A stretch of 64,000 nt of DNA, taken from contig NZ_RDBK01000043.1 in assembly GCF_008042275.1 (NCBI RefSeq), positions 4,358,961 through 4,422,960 of the forward strand, in the 5' to 3' direction. Positions 41,849-51,287 of this stretch are shown here, one piece after another. The notes under the pieces are model-generated. The model was not told where the DNA came from. It made no database searches and saw only the letters and a program-made list of their open reading frames with translations. A program made the position numbers and the translations under genes. This DNA is from Streptomyces sp. OR43. GTDB lineage: Bacteria; Actinomycetota; Actinomycetes; Streptomycetales; Streptomycetaceae. The first letter of the stretch is position 1; every line of letters begins with the position of its first letter.

Positions 41849-42052
41849 TCACTCCTTGACCGAGTCCGACGCGATCATGATGGCGACCCCTGTCACCACC
41901 AGCACGATGCACACGAACAACGAGTGGTCACCGAGGAACGGCAGCCGCCGGACCACGCTGAAGAACCTGAACCAGTCGAGCCATTCATGGAGCAGCCCGG
42001 CCGCACCCTGGACGAAGACCAGGAAGCCGACCGTCTCGCAGAGCTTCTTCAT
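41849..42052 (-). CDS. Small membrane protein
   Basis: A 67-residue protein with two likely membrane spans: LCETVGFLVFVQGAAGLLH and SLFVCIVLVVTGVAIMIA, joined by a basic, aromatic loop (EWLDWFRFFSVVRRLPFLG). Start ATG giving MKKLCETVG; a longer frame to 42178 is possible but poor. No family recognised. It lies head to head with the kinase at 42199 and could be a small partner of the membrane; that is speculation. Confidence 0.6.
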   Translation of the reverse strand: MKKLCETVGFLVFVQGAAGLLHEWLDWFRFFSVVRRLPFLGDHSLFVCIVLVVTGVAIMIASDSVKE

Positions 42053-42198
42053 GGCAACGAGCCTGGCGGGCCGCGCATGGGCGTCGCGTCGGCCGGTGGT
42101 CTGCGCCGCCGGTCCGAAAGTCTCGCCTTCCACGACTTTGGTCGCTTCGCGGCCCGGAACGCCCGAAAGCCCCGCCACGGCTGCGTAGCTTTGTCGAT

Positions 42199-43416
42199 AT
42201 GACGCGCACCGAATACCCCTGGCTGCAGCCCTCGGCGATGGCCGACCCCGAGCTGCCGGGCGACCGGGGCAGCCGGACGCGCCGCACCGTACGGGACTGG
42301 ATCGTCGACATCACGGCGTTCCTCTGCGCCGCGGGGTTCGGGCTGGCGGTCGTTGCCGCGATCGACGCCGACGAGACCACCTCCGACGTCTTCGTCCTCA
42401 TCGACTCGCTCGCCGGGGCCGCGGCCTGCTGCGCGCTGTGGGTGCGGCGCCGGTGGCCGGTCGGCCTCGCGGTCGCGCTGACCCTCCTGTCCGTCGTCGA
42501 ACCGGTCGCGGCGGGGGCCTGGCTGGTGGCCCTGTTCAGCGTGGCCGTCCACCGGCCGTTCCGCCCCGTGGCGTTCATCGGCGCGGGAGCCCTGCTGGTC
42601 GCCCCCGTACAGCCGTATCTGCGCCCGGACCCGTCCACCTCGTTCATCGCGTCCACCATCATCGGGTTGCTGCTGGTCCTGCTCGTGCTCAGCTGGGGCA
42701 TGGTCGTACGGTCCCGGCGCCAGCTCGTCGTGACCCTGCGGGAGCGGGCCAGACGGGCCGAGGCCGAGGCCGGGCTCCGGGCCGAGCGGGCCCAGCGGCT
42801 GGCCCGCGAGGACATCGCCCGCGAGATGCACGATGTCCTCGCCCACCGGCTGACCCTGCTCAGCGTCCACGCGGGCGCCCTGGAGTTCCGCCCCGACGCG
42901 CCCCCGGCCGAGGTCGCCCGTGCCGCCGGAGTCATCCGGGACAGCGCCCACGAGGCGCTCCAGGACCTCCGCGAGATCATCGGCGTCCTGCGCAGCCCCC
43001 GCGACGGGGACGGCGACCGGCCCCAGCCCACCCTCGCCACCCTGGACGCGCTCGTCGCCGAGTCCCGCCTGGCCGGCATGAAGGTCACCCTCGACAACCG
43101 CATCGCCGACCCCGCCGCCGCCCCGGCCGCCGCCGGCCGTACCGTCTACCGCATCGCCCAGGAGGGCCTGACCAACGCCCGCAAGCACGCGCCCGGCGCC
43201 GAGGTCACCGTCCGGGTCACCGGCGGTCCCGGCCGGGGCATCACCGTAGAGGTGCGCAACCCGGCCCCCGGCGAACCGTTCGAGCAGGTACCGGGATCCG
43301 GTCAGGGCCTCATCGGGCTGACCGAGCGGGCCACCCTCGCCGGAGGCCGTCTCGACCACGGACCGGAACCGGACGGCGGGTTTGGGGTGCGGGCCTGGCT
43401 ACCGTGGTCCTCATGA
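42199..43416 (+). CDS. Sensor histidine kinase, HisKA_3 type
   Basis: A 405-residue kinase with about five membrane spans (35-165), then the phosphoacceptor in LAREDIAREMHDVLAHRLTL near 212, a HisKA_3 helix pair, and an HATPase domain (VYRIAQEGLTNARKHAPGA near 315, GSGQGLIGLTERATLAGG near 372). It overlaps its response regulator gene by four bases. No separate sensor domain is visible; the signal is unknown. Confidence 0.94.
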   Translation: MTRTEYPWLQPSAMADPELPGDRGSRTRRTVRDWIVDITAFLCAAGFGLAVVAAIDADETTSDVFVLIDSLAGAAACCALWVRRRWPVGLAVALTLLSVVEPVAAGAWLVALFSVAVHRPFRPVAFIGAGALLVAPVQPYLRPDPSTSFIASTIIGLLLVLLVLSWGMVVRSRRQLVVTLRERARRAEAEAGLRAERAQRLAREDIAREMHDVLAHRLTLLSVHAGALEFRPDAPPAEVARAAGVIRDSAHEALQDLREIIGVLRSPRDGDGDRPQPTLATLDALVAESRLAGMKVTLDNRIADPAAAPAAAGRTVYRIAQEGLTNARKHAPGAEVTVRVTGGPGRGITVEVRNPAPGEPFEQVPGSGQGLIGLTERATLAGGRLDHGPEPDGGFGVRAWLPWSS

Positions 43417-44132
43417 CCATCCCGGCTCCCGCCTCCGCGCCCCGTCCCGTCCGGCTGCTGATCGTCGACGACGACCCGCTCGTCCGGGCCGGGCTCACGC
43501 TCATGCTGGGCGGCGCCGAGGACATCGACATCGTGGGGGAGGGGGCCGACGGCAGCGAGGCGGCCGAACTCGTCGACCGGCTCCGGCCGGACGTGGTCCT
43601 GATGGACATCCGGATGCCCGTCATGGACGGGCTGACCGCGACGGAGGCGCTGCGCGGCCGTCCCGACGCACCCGAGATCATCGTCCTGACGACGTTCCAC
43701 GCCGACGAACAGGTACTCCGCGCCATTCGTGCCGGAGCCGCCGGCTTCGTCCTCAAGGACACCCCGCCCGCGCAGATCGTCGACTCCGTACGGCGGGTGG
43801 CGGCCGGGGACCCCGTCCTGTCGCCCGCGGTCACCCGGCAGCTGATGGCCCGTGCCACGGGCGCGGGCCATCAGGAGCGGGCCGGCCGGGCCGAACGGGC
43901 GCGGCAGCGCATCGCCTTGCTGGCCGACCGCGAGCGCGAGGTGGCGGTCGCCGTCGGACACGGCCGCTCCAACGCCGAGATCGCCGCCGCCCTCTACCTC
44001 AGCGTGGCGACGGTGAAGACCCAGGTCTCCCGCATTCTCGCCAAGTTCGACTTCAACAACCGTGTCCAGATCGCGCTGCTGGTGCACGACGCGGGCCTGC
44101 TCGACGACCAGGACGACACGGGCCGGTCCTGA
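43413..44132 (+). CDS. NarL/LuxR-family response regulator
   Basis: A 239-residue response regulator: receiver about 14-130 (IVDDDPLVRAGL, phospho-acceptor in VVLMDIRMPVMDG, Lys in FVLKDTPP) and LuxR helix-turn-helix about 170-230 (DREREVAVAVGHGRSNAEIA, LYLSVATVKTQVSRIL). Partner of the upstream kinase by translational coupling. The P450 gene starts 66 bp later in the same direction, so that cluster may be a target (inference). Confidence 0.95.
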   Translation: MTIPAPASAPRPVRLLIVDDDPLVRAGLTLMLGGAEDIDIVGEGADGSEAAELVDRLRPDVVLMDIRMPVMDGLTATEALRGRPDAPEIIVLTTFHADEQVLRAIRAGAAGFVLKDTPPAQIVDSVRRVAAGDPVLSPAVTRQLMARATGAGHQERAGRAERARQRIALLADREREVAVAVGHGRSNAEIAAALYLSVATVKTQVSRILAKFDFNNRVQIALLVHDAGLLDDQDDTGRS

Positions 44133-44198
44133 ACCCGTCGACCCCGCCGGGCGGGCGGCCTAGGCTGACCGGACCGATCAGACCGGGAGGGCGGGCCC

Positions 44199-45377
44199 AT
44201 GTCCGATGTCGATGCCGATCTGCGCGGAGCAGCCGGCTTCACCGCGAATCCCCACCCCTACTACGCGGCACTACGGGCCGCAGGTCCGGTGCACACCGTC
44301 CGCACCGACGAGTTCGACCGGATCTGGCTCGTCGTGGGGTACGACGCGGGGCGTGCCGTCCTCGCCGACCCGAGATTCGGCAAGGACTGGCGTGAGCTGC
44401 CCGGCCAGTCGGGCGGGGGCGACCCGATCAACGCCAACATGCTCGAGATGGACGCCCCGGACCACACCCGTCTGCGCAAGCTGGTCGCCCGGGAGTTCAC
44501 CCCGCGCCGGATCGAGGCGCTGCGCCCCCGGGTGCAGCAGATCACCGACGGACTGCTCGACACGATGCTGCCCGCCGGGCGGGCCGACCTTCTGGACGCG
44601 CTCGCCTTTCCGCTGCCGCTGACCGTCATCTGCGAACTCATCGGCGTGCCCGACATGGACCGGGCCGCCTTCCGTGTGATGTCCAACGCCGTGGTCTCCC
44701 CGGCCGGTGCGCGGGAGGAGGGCGACGCCGTCCGCGCGATGGGCACCTACCTGACCGAACTGATCGAGGACAAGCGCTGTTCGCCGGGTGATGACCTGCT
44801 GAGCGCTCTGATCGCAGCACGCTACGAGGACGCGGACACACTGTCGCGCGACGAACTGGTCGGCATGGCCTTCCTGCTGCTGGTCGCGGGTCACGAGACG
44901 ACGGTCAACCTGATCTCCAACGGTGTACGGGCGCTGCTCGCCCACCCCGGCCAGCTGGCGGACCTGCGCGCCGACTTCGGCCTTCTCGACGGGGCGGTGG
45001 AGGAGATGCTCCGCTACGAGGGGCCGGTGGAGAACGCCACCTTCCGGTTCGCCCGGGAGAGCGTCAGGATCGGTTCGCGGACCATCGCGGCCGGTGACCC
45101 GGTCCTGGTCTGCCTGGCGGGCGCGGACCGCGACCCCGCACGCTATCCCGGTCCCGACCGCTTCGACATCCGTCGCGAGGCGCAGGGGCACCTGGCCTTC
45201 GGCCACGGGATCCATTTCTGTCTGGGCGCACCGCTGGCCCGGATGGAGGGCCGCATCGCGATCCGTACGCTGCTGGAACGCTGCCCCGGCCTCGTGTCCG
45301 ACCCGGACGCCGGGGCACCGGACTGGCTGCCTGGCATGCTGATCCGCGGAGTGCGCAGTCTCCCCGTACGTTGGTGA
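44199..45377 (+). CDS. Cytochrome P450
   Basis: A 392-residue soluble bacterial P450. Seen: the I-helix LVAGHETTVNL (about 229-239), ExxR in VEEMLRYEGPVE near 267, and the haem ligand Cys in FGHGIHFCLGAPLAR near 338. It is closest in style to the CYP105/107 groups that hydroxylate secondary metabolites or xenobiotics. No ferredoxin gene is adjacent. It overlaps or abuts the thioesterase gene, and a second P450 with about half identical residues follows. Confidence 0.95.
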   Translation: MSDVDADLRGAAGFTANPHPYYAALRAAGPVHTVRTDEFDRIWLVVGYDAGRAVLADPRFGKDWRELPGQSGGGDPINANMLEMDAPDHTRLRKLVAREFTPRRIEALRPRVQQITDGLLDTMLPAGRADLLDALAFPLPLTVICELIGVPDMDRAAFRVMSNAVVSPAGAREEGDAVRAMGTYLTELIEDKRCSPGDDLLSALIAARYEDADTLSRDELVGMAFLLLVAGHETTVNLISNGVRALLAHPGQLADLRADFGLLDGAVEEMLRYEGPVENATFRFARESVRIGSRTIAAGDPVLVCLAGADRDPARYPGPDRFDIRREAQGHLAFGHGIHFCLGAPLARMEGRIAIRTLLERCPGLVSDPDAGAPDWLPGMLIRGVRSLPVRW

Positions 45378-45394
45378 CACCGAAGGGACCCGTC

Positions 45395-45814
45395 GTGACC
45401 GGACTCGACCTGCAGATGGCACAGAAGGTACTCGACAGCCAGCCGTTCAGCGCCCTCGTCGGCGCGCGGATCACCGCGTTCGGCGACGGCGCGGCCACGC
45501 TGGAGATCGACAGCCGCGAGGAGTTGCGGCAGCAGAACGGATTCCTGCACGGCGGAGTGCTCGCCTACGCCGCAGACAACGCCCTCACCTTCGCCGCCGG
45601 CACGACGCTCGGCCCGGCGGTCCTGACCGGCGGCTTCTCCATCCAGTACCTCCGCCCCGCCACCGGCGCCTCGCTCGTCGCGCGCGCGGAGGTCGTCCAC
45701 ACCGGGCGACGGCAGGCCGTGGCACGTTGCGATCTGTCCGTCGTGGGGCAGGACGGTACGGAAACACTCTGCGCCGTCGCCCAGGGCACCGTGCTGAGCG
45801 CCACCCCGTCCTGA
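45395..45814 (+). CDS. PaaI-type hotdog thioesterase
   Basis: A 139-residue hotdog-fold protein. Seen: QNGFLHGGVLAYAADNALTFAAG with the family HGG motif near residues 51-54, and GFSIQYLRPATGASLVARAEVV. Relatives hydrolyse aryl- or acyl-CoA thioesters. The GTG at 45395 has AAGGGA upstream; a GTG at 45374 overlaps the P450 stop. The gene is set between two P450 genes with spacings of 17 and 11 bp, so the three are one operon. Confidence 0.9.
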   Translation: MTGLDLQMAQKVLDSQPFSALVGARITAFGDGAATLEIDSREELRQQNGFLHGGVLAYAADNALTFAAGTTLGPAVLTGGFSIQYLRPATGASLVARAEVVHTGRRQAVARCDLSVVGQDGTETLCAVAQGTVLSATPS

Positions 45815-45825
45815 AGGAGCCCCAC

Positions 45826-47022
45826 GTGACCACCGAAGCCATAGTCGACCTCGGGGCGCTCGGCGAGCGGTTCACCCGCGATCCGTTCCCCGTGTACGCG
45901 GACTTACGTGCCCGCGGCCCCGTGCACCGGGTCCGGATCCCGGAGGGCTCCCTCGCCTGGCTCGTCGTCGGGTACGAGGAGGGCCGGGCCGCGCTCGCGG
46001 ACCAGCGGTTCTCCAAGCAGTGGAGCAACGCCTCGCCCTCCCTCGGTGCCGGCCAGGTCGCCTCGGGAACCTCCATGCTCAGCTCGGACGCACCCGCCCA
46101 CACGCGGCTGCGCAAGCTGGTGGCCCGTGAGTTCACCTCCCGCCGGATGCAGCAACTCGTCCCACGTGTCCAGCAGATGACGGACGAGCTGCTCGACACC
46201 ATGCTGGCGCGCCCGGACCGCAGGACCGATCTCGTCGAGTCCCTGTCCTTCCCGCTGCCCATGTCCGTCATCTGCGAACTGCTCGGTGTGCCGTTCCTGG
46301 ACCGCCAGGTCTTCCGCGAGTGGTCCAACACCGTGGTGTCCTCCCTCGACGCCGGGGTACGCCGCGACGCGACCGTCCAGATGTCGGGCTTCCTCGCCGG
46401 GCTGCTCGACGACAAGCGGGAACAGCCCGGCGACGACCTGATGAGCGCACTGATCCACACGGCCGACGAGGAGGGCGACCGGCTCTCGGCCGGCGAACTC
46501 ATGGGCATGGCCTGGCTGCTGCTCGTCGCCGGCCATGAGACCACGGTGAACCTGATCTCCAACGGGGTACTGGCCCTGCTCGCGCACCCGGACCAACTCG
46601 CGCTGCTCCGGGCCGGCTTCGGTCTGATCGACAACGCGGTGGAGGAGATGCTCCGCTGGGCGGGCCCGGTCGAGACACCCACGTACCGCTTCACGACCGA
46701 AGCGATCGACATCGGCGGCACGGTGATCCCGGGCGGCGGTGAGCTCGTCCTGGTCGCGATGTCCGACGCCAACCGCGACCCGGACCGCTACCCGGAAGCC
46801 GACCGTTTCGACATCACCCGGGACGCCCGCGGGCACCTGGCCTTCGGCCACGGCATCCACTTCTGCCTGGGTGCGCCGCTGGCCCGCATCGAGGCGGCGG
46901 TGGCCATCAGATCGCTGCTGGAGCGCTGCCCCGAACTGGCGCTGGACGGGGACCCGGCGGAGCTGACCTGGCGTACGGGCATGCTCATCCGGGGGCCGGA
47001 AGGACTGCCCGTCAGGTGGTGA
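45826..47022 (+). CDS. Cytochrome P450
   Basis: A 398-residue P450 paralogous to the one at 44199. Shared motifs: LVAGHETTVNLISNG, VEEMLRWAGPVE and FGHGIHFCLGAPLARIE. Regions for substrate recognition differ (for example SSPSLGAGQVASGTSM). GAAGGAG precedes the GTG by eight bases. The gene probably arose by duplication around the thioesterase gene. Substrate unknown. Confidence 0.95.
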   Translation: MTTEAIVDLGALGERFTRDPFPVYADLRARGPVHRVRIPEGSLAWLVVGYEEGRAALADQRFSKQWSNASPSLGAGQVASGTSMLSSDAPAHTRLRKLVAREFTSRRMQQLVPRVQQMTDELLDTMLARPDRRTDLVESLSFPLPMSVICELLGVPFLDRQVFREWSNTVVSSLDAGVRRDATVQMSGFLAGLLDDKREQPGDDLMSALIHTADEEGDRLSAGELMGMAWLLLVAGHETTVNLISNGVLALLAHPDQLALLRAGFGLIDNAVEEMLRWAGPVETPTYRFTTEAIDIGGTVIPGGGELVLVAMSDANRDPDRYPEADRFDITRDARGHLAFGHGIHFCLGAPLARIEAAVAIRSLLERCPELALDGDPAELTWRTGMLIRGPEGLPVRW

Positions 47023-47045
47023 GGCGCCGGCGGCGCGCCCCGGGG

Positions 47046-48050
47046 TCAGGCGGACGGGATCTCCGTCAGCTCCACCGCGCGCCGCTCCCGCCGCGAGAGC
47101 TCGCACGCCTCCGCGATCCGCAGGGCGCTCAGCGCCTCCCGGCCGTCGCACGGATTGGCCGCCTCGCCGCGCACCAGCCGTACGAAGGCGTCGAGTTCGG
47201 CCTCGTACGCGGCGGCGAAGCGCTCCAGGAAGCCGGGCCAGGGGTCGGCCGGGGCGCCGGGTCCCTCCGGTTCGGCGGAGGTGAGCGGGGTGCGGCCGTC
47301 GAGGCCCACCGCGATCTGGTCGGTCTCGCCCGCGAGCTCCATCCGGACGTCGTACCCCGCGCCGTTGCAGCGGGTCGACGTCGCGGTGACGAGGGTGCCG
47401 TCGTCGAGGGTCAGCAGCGCCGCCGCCGTGTCCACGTCGCCGGCCGCGCGGAACATCGGGTGCCCGCCGTCCGACCCGGTGGCGTACACCCGCGTCACCT
47501 CGCGGCCCGTCACCCAGCGGACCATGTCGAAGTCATGGATCAGGCAGTCCCGGAACAGCCCGCCGGAGAGCGGCAGGTACGCGGCGGGCGGCGGCGCGGG
47601 ATCGGAGGTGGCCGTCCGTACGGTGTGCAGCCGGCCGAGCGCCCCGCCGCGCACCGCGGCGCGTGCCGCCGTGTACCCGGCGTCGAACCGGCGCATGAAG
47701 CCGAGCTGGAGGACGCTGTGCGTACGCTCCGCCTCGCGCAGCGCCCCGAGCGTGCCCGCCAGGTCCAGCGCGACGGGCTTCTCGCAGAAGGCGGGCAGTC
47801 CCGCCCGGGCGGCCCGGCCGATCAGCTCGGCGTGGGCGGAGGTGGCGGAAGCGATCACCACGGCGTCCACTCCGGCCTCGAACAGCTCCGTCGCCGTGGC
47901 CACGGCGCGCGCCCCGGTCCGGCGGGCGACGGCGACCGCGCGGGCCGGCTGGGCGTCCGCCACCACCAGCGCCTCGACCGCGGGATGGCGGGCGAGGACA
48001 CCCGCATGGAAGGAGCCGATCCGGCCGGTGCCGAGGAGTCCGATGCGCAT
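47046..48050 (-). CDS. Gfo/Idh/MocA-family oxidoreductase
   Basis: A 334-residue NAD(P)-dependent dehydrogenase. Seen: LLGTGRIGSFHAGVLARHP (Rossmann, residues 5-23), FCEKPVALD with the catalytic EKP near 92-94, and the DCLIHDFDMVRWVTG active-site region near 165. Most similar in pattern to myo-inositol 2-dehydrogenases (IolG). It is divergent from a GntR gene, with TGTCCTGACA at 48091 and its complement at 48161 in between, and sits near the ABC importer and ROK kinase, which suggests sugar or cyclitol catabolism. Substrate inferred. Confidence 0.9.
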   Translation of the reverse strand: MRIGLLGTGRIGSFHAGVLARHPAVEALVVADAQPARAVAVARRTGARAVATATELFEAGVDAVVIASATSAHAELIGRAARAGLPAFCEKPVALDLAGTLGALREAERTHSVLQLGFMRRFDAGYTAARAAVRGGALGRLHTVRTATSDPAPPPAAYLPLSGGLFRDCLIHDFDMVRWVTGREVTRVYATGSDGGHPMFRAAGDVDTAAALLTLDDGTLVTATSTRCNGAGYDVRMELAGETDQIAVGLDGRTPLTSAEPEGPGAPADPWPGFLERFAAAYEAELDAFVRLVRGEAANPCDGREALSALRIAEACELSRRERRAVELTEIPSA

Positions 48051-48090
48051 GGTTCCAACGTGCCGTCCACCCGTATCGATGTCAATCGAA

Positions 48091-48100
48091 TGTCCTGACA
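48091..48100. promoter_or_regulatory. GntR-type operator half A
   Basis: TGTCCTGACA, 41 bp before the oxidoreductase start. Its reverse complement TGTCAGGACA is at 48161-48170 before the divergent GntR gene, extended by three tandem AGGACAAC units (48165-48188). A weak relative, TGTCCGACA, occurs at 49094 before the importer operon. Confidence 0.55.
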
Positions 48101-48160
48101 AATCGCGGGCGCTTTCGGCCGGTTGGCCGGGGGTGACCCCGCCCGGTCACCGAGTGTGAC

Positions 48161-48188
48161 TGTCAGGACAACAGGACAACAGGACAAC
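48161..48188. promoter_or_regulatory. GntR-type operator half B with tandem octamers
   Basis: TGTCAGGACA followed by further AGGACAAC units, three in total in perfect 8-bp tandem. It lies about 50 bp before the GntR start. Confidence 0.5.
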
Positions 48189-48237
48189 CGAACCACCGGA
48201 CTACCGGAGTTGCGGACGTGCGGGTTACGCTCCCGGC

Positions 48238-48996
48238 GTGCCGAAATCCACCGCCGACGCGACCGCCCTCGACCTGGGGGTGGACCGCTCCAGCCCCGTT
48301 CCGCTCTACTACCAGCTCGCCCAGCAGCTCGAGGCGGCGATCGCGGACGGCAGACTCGCCGCCGGCGGACTCCTCGGCAACGAGATCCAGCTCGCCGCGC
48401 GCCTCGGGCTGTCCCGGCCCACCGTCCGCCAGGCCATCCAGTCGCTCGTCGACAAGGGCCTGCTGGTCCGGCGCCGCGGCGTCGGCACCCAGGTGCTGCA
48501 CAGCAAGGTCAGGCGCCCCCTCGAACTCAGCAGCCTGTTCGACGACCTGGAAGCCGCCGGCCGGCACCCCTCGACCACCGTCCTGACCAACGTCCTGCGG
48601 CCCGCGTCCGCTGCCGTCGCCGCGGCACTGGGCGTCACGGAGGGCGCCGAGGTGCGGTACATCGAGCGCCTTCGCGAGGCGGACGGCGAACCCCTCGCCC
48701 TCCTGCACAACCACCTGCCCGCCGGGCTCCTCGACCTCTCCGGCGAACGGCCGGCCGCCACCGGCCTCTACCGGATGATGCGCGGCGCGGGCATCACCCT
48801 GCACAGCGCCCGCCAGACCGTCGGCGCCCGCCTCGCCACCGCCGACGAGGCCGGGCCGCTCGGGGAGAGCGAGGGCGCCGCCCTGCTCACGATGGAGCGC
48901 ACCACCTTCGACGACACCGGCAGAGCGGTCGAATTCGCCTCCCACCTCTACCGCGCCTCGCGCTACGCCTTCGATTTTCAGCTCCTCGTACGGTGA
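48238..48996 (+). CDS. GntR/HutC-family transcription regulator
   Basis: A 252-residue regulator: winged helix about 18-85 (ELQ-like LAARLGLSRPTVRQAIQSLVDKGLL) and UTRA domain about 105-248 (VRYIERLREADGEPLALLHN, SHLYRASRYAFDF). It starts at GTG 48238, near-leaderless by position. It probably controls the divergent oxidoreductase and the downstream importer-kinase genes through the TGTCAGGACA sites (inference). The effector is likely a sugar phosphate or cyclitol. Confidence 0.9.
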   Translation: MPKSTADATALDLGVDRSSPVPLYYQLAQQLEAAIADGRLAAGGLLGNEIQLAARLGLSRPTVRQAIQSLVDKGLLVRRRGVGTQVLHSKVRRPLELSSLFDDLEAAGRHPSTTVLTNVLRPASAAVAAALGVTEGAEVRYIERLREADGEPLALLHNHLPAGLLDLSGERPAATGLYRMMRGAGITLHSARQTVGARLATADEAGPLGESEGAALLTMERTTFDDTGRAVEFASHLYRASRYAFDFQLLVR

Positions 48997-49227
48997 CACG
49001 GGGCCCCGGCTCTCGTACGGTGTCACAGGCTTCCCGGCTACCCGTACGGTGACGACGGCCGCACCCGGCCGCCCCCGCCCCCGTACACGCCCCTGTCCGA
49101 CACACGCGCCGCGCCCCTGCCGGGCAGGCGCGGCCCGGGCTCGGGGATACTTGCCCAGCCGGGCCGGGACCGTATGGCCCCGGCTCCACCAGCAGCACAG
49201 CGAGCAGCACAAGAAGGGCACGGCGTC

Positions 49228-50241
49228 GTGGCAAGGGTTCGGACAGGGGTACGTGCGATGGGCGCCGTGCTTGCGGCGGTGCTCGGGGCCTCCCTCATGG
49301 GATGCAGCAGCACCGGCGGCAAGCGGGCGGAGGAGCGGGCGGAGCAGGCCGCGGCCGAGGGCCGGTCCGCGGTGAACACGCCCCGCTGGACGTTCGCCAT
49401 GGTCACCCACTCGGGCGACGGCGACACCTTCTGGGACATCGTCCAGAAGGGCGCCAAGATGGCGGCCGACAAGGACAACATCAACTTTCTGTACTCCCAC
49501 AACGACGAGGGACAGCAGCAGGCCCAGCTCGTCCAGGCCGCCATCGACAAGAAGGTCGACGGGCTGATCGTCACGCTCGCCAAGCCCGATGCCATGAAGG
49601 CCGTCGTCGCCAAGGCCGTCAAGGCCGGCATCCCGGTCATCACGGTGAACTCGGGCTCCGCCGAGTCGAAGGCGTACGGCGCGCTCACCCACATCGGCCA
49701 GGACGAGTCGATCGCCGGCGAGGCCGTCGGCGACGAGCTGAACGCCCGGGGCCGCAAGAAGGCCCTGTGCATCCTCCACGAGCAGGGCAACGTCGGCCAC
49801 GAGCAGCGCTGCGCCGGCGCGAAGAAGACCTTCGACGGCCAGATGCAGAACCTCTACGTCGAAGGCACCAACATGCCCGACGTCCAGGCATCCATCGAGG
49901 CCAAGCTCCAGGCCGACAAGGACATCGACGCGGTCGTCACCCTGGGCGCGCCCTTCGCGGACGCCGCCGTCCAGGCGAAGAAGACCGCGGGCAGCAAGGC
50001 CGAGATCGACACCTTCGACCTGAACGCCAAGGTCGCGGCCGAGCTCCAGGCCAAGACCCTCGGCTTCGCCGTCGACCAGCAGCCCTACCTCCAGGGGTAC
50101 GAGGCCGTCGACCTGCTCTGGCTCTACCGCTACAACCGCAACGTGCTCGGCGGCGGCAGGCCGGTCCTGACCGGCCCGCAGGTCATCACCTCCGACGACG
50201 CCGCGCAGCTCGCCGAGTACGCGGACCGGGGAACCCGATGA
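49228..50241 (+). CDS. Sugar-binding lipoprotein, ribose/xylose-type ABC importer
   Basis: A 337-residue periplasmic-binding-like protein 1 lipoprotein. Lipobox ASLMGC with Cys26. The mature part shows [37 protein letters not shown] and [14 protein letters not shown], typical of D-ribose, xylose, fructose and inositol binders. Start GTG with AAGGG upstream (an ATG at 49258 would shorten the signal). Its stop overlaps the permease start. The order binder-permease-ATPase matches Frc-type systems. Confidence 0.92.
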   Translation: MARVRTGVRAMGAVLAAVLGASLMGCSSTGGKRAEERAEQAAAEGRSAVNTPRWTFAMVTHSGDGDTFWDIVQKGAKMAADKDNINFLYSHNDEGQQQAQLVQAAIDKKVDGLIVTLAKPDAMKAVVAKAVKAGIPVITVNSGSAESKAYGALTHIGQDESIAGEAVGDELNARGRKKALCILHEQGNVGHEQRCAGAKKTFDGQMQNLYVEGTNMPDVQASIEAKLQADKDIDAVVTLGAPFADAAVQAKKTAGSKAEIDTFDLNAKVAAELQAKTLGFAVDQQPYLQGYEAVDLLWLYRYNRNVLGGGRPVLTGPQVITSDDAAQLAEYADRGTR

Positions 50242-51287
50242 CCGCGGGGCCCGGTACGTCCTCCGCCGTGGCGGACGAACGGCTCGTTCGCGTCTCACCG
50301 CTGCGCAAGCTGCTCGGCCGCCCCGAGCTCGGCTCGGTCGTCGGCGCGCTGGCCGTCTTCCTCTTCTTCGCCGTCGTCGCCGACAGCTTCCTGCGCGCCA
50401 CCAGCTTCGGCACGGTGCTCTACGCGGCCTCCACCATCGGCATCATGGCGGCGCCGGTGGCGCTCCTGATGATCGGCGGGGAGTTCGACCTCTCCGCGGG
50501 CGTGATGGTCACCAGCTCCGCGCTGATCTCGTCGATGTTCAGCTACCAGATGACGGCCAACGTCTGGGTCGGCGTCTTCGTCTCCCTGCTGGTCACGCTC
50601 GCCATCGGCGCGTTCAACGGCTTCATGCTGACCCGGACGAAACTTCCGAGCTTCATCATCACGCTCGGCACGTTCCTGATGCTGACCGGTCTCAACCTGG
50701 GATTCACCAAGCTGATCAGCGGGACCGTCTCGACGAAGACCATCGGCAACATGGAGGGCTTCGACTCGGCCCGCGCGGTCTTCGCCTCGCACTGGACGGT
50801 CGGCGGCGTCGAGCTGAAGGTGACCATCCTGTGGTGGGCCGTCCTCGTCGCCATCGCCACCTGGATCCTCATCCGTACCCGCTTCGGCAACTGGATCTTC
50901 GCCGTCGGCGGCGAGGCCGACGCGGCCCGCGCCGTCGGCGTCCCCGTGATCCGGACCAAGATCGGCCTCTACCTCGGGGTCGCCTTCGCGGCCTGGGTCT
51001 CCGGACAGCACCTGCTGTTCAGCTACGACGTGGTGCAGTCCGGCGAGGGCGTCGGCAACGAGCTGATCTACATCATCGCGGCCGTCATCGGCGGCTGTCT
51101 GATCACCGGCGGATACGGCTCCGCGATCGGCTCGGCGGTCGGTGCCTTCATCTTCGGCATGACCAGCAAGGGCATCGTGTACGCGGAGTGGAACCCGGAC
51201 TGGTTCAAGTTCTTCCTCGGAGCCATGCTGCTCCTGGCCACCCTGCTCAACGCATGGGTACGCAAGCGCGCGGAGGCGACGAAATGA
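50238..51287 (+). CDS. Sugar ABC importer permease, RbsC type
   Basis: A 349-residue permease of the CUT2 family with about ten spans. Seen: [15 protein letters not shown]-like [18 protein letters not shown] near 75, the family motif [21 protein letters not shown] near 135, and [21 protein letters not shown] near 275. Both ends overlap neighbours by four bases (ATGA), so the three importer proteins are translated in a chain. Confidence 0.93.
   Translation: MTAGPGTSSAVADERLVRVSPLRKLLGRPELGSVVGALAVFLFFAVVADSFLRATSFGTVLYAASTIGIMAAPVALLMIGGEFDLSAGVMVTSSALISSMFSYQMTANVWVGVFVSLLVTLAIGAFNGFMLTRTKLPSFIITLGTFLMLTGLNLGFTKLISGTVSTKTIGNMEGFDSARAVFASHWTVGGVELKVTILWWAVLVAIATWILIRTRFGNWIFAVGGEADAARAVGVPVIRTKIGLYLGVAFAAWVSGQHLLFSYDVVQSGEGVGNELIYIIAAVIGGCLITGGYGSAIGSAVGAFIFGMTSKGIVYAEWNPDWFKFFLGAMLLLATLLNAWVRKRAEATK

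Noticed and set aside
44199-47022. A conservon or full natural-product cluster
   Set aside because: No roadblock, GTPase or DUF742-type genes and no synthase genes; only two P450s and a thioesterase next to a standard two-component pair.
48980-49056. Three CGTACGGTGA-like copies after the GntR gene
   Set aside because: Spacing is irregular and one copy is the GntR stop context; not clearly functional.
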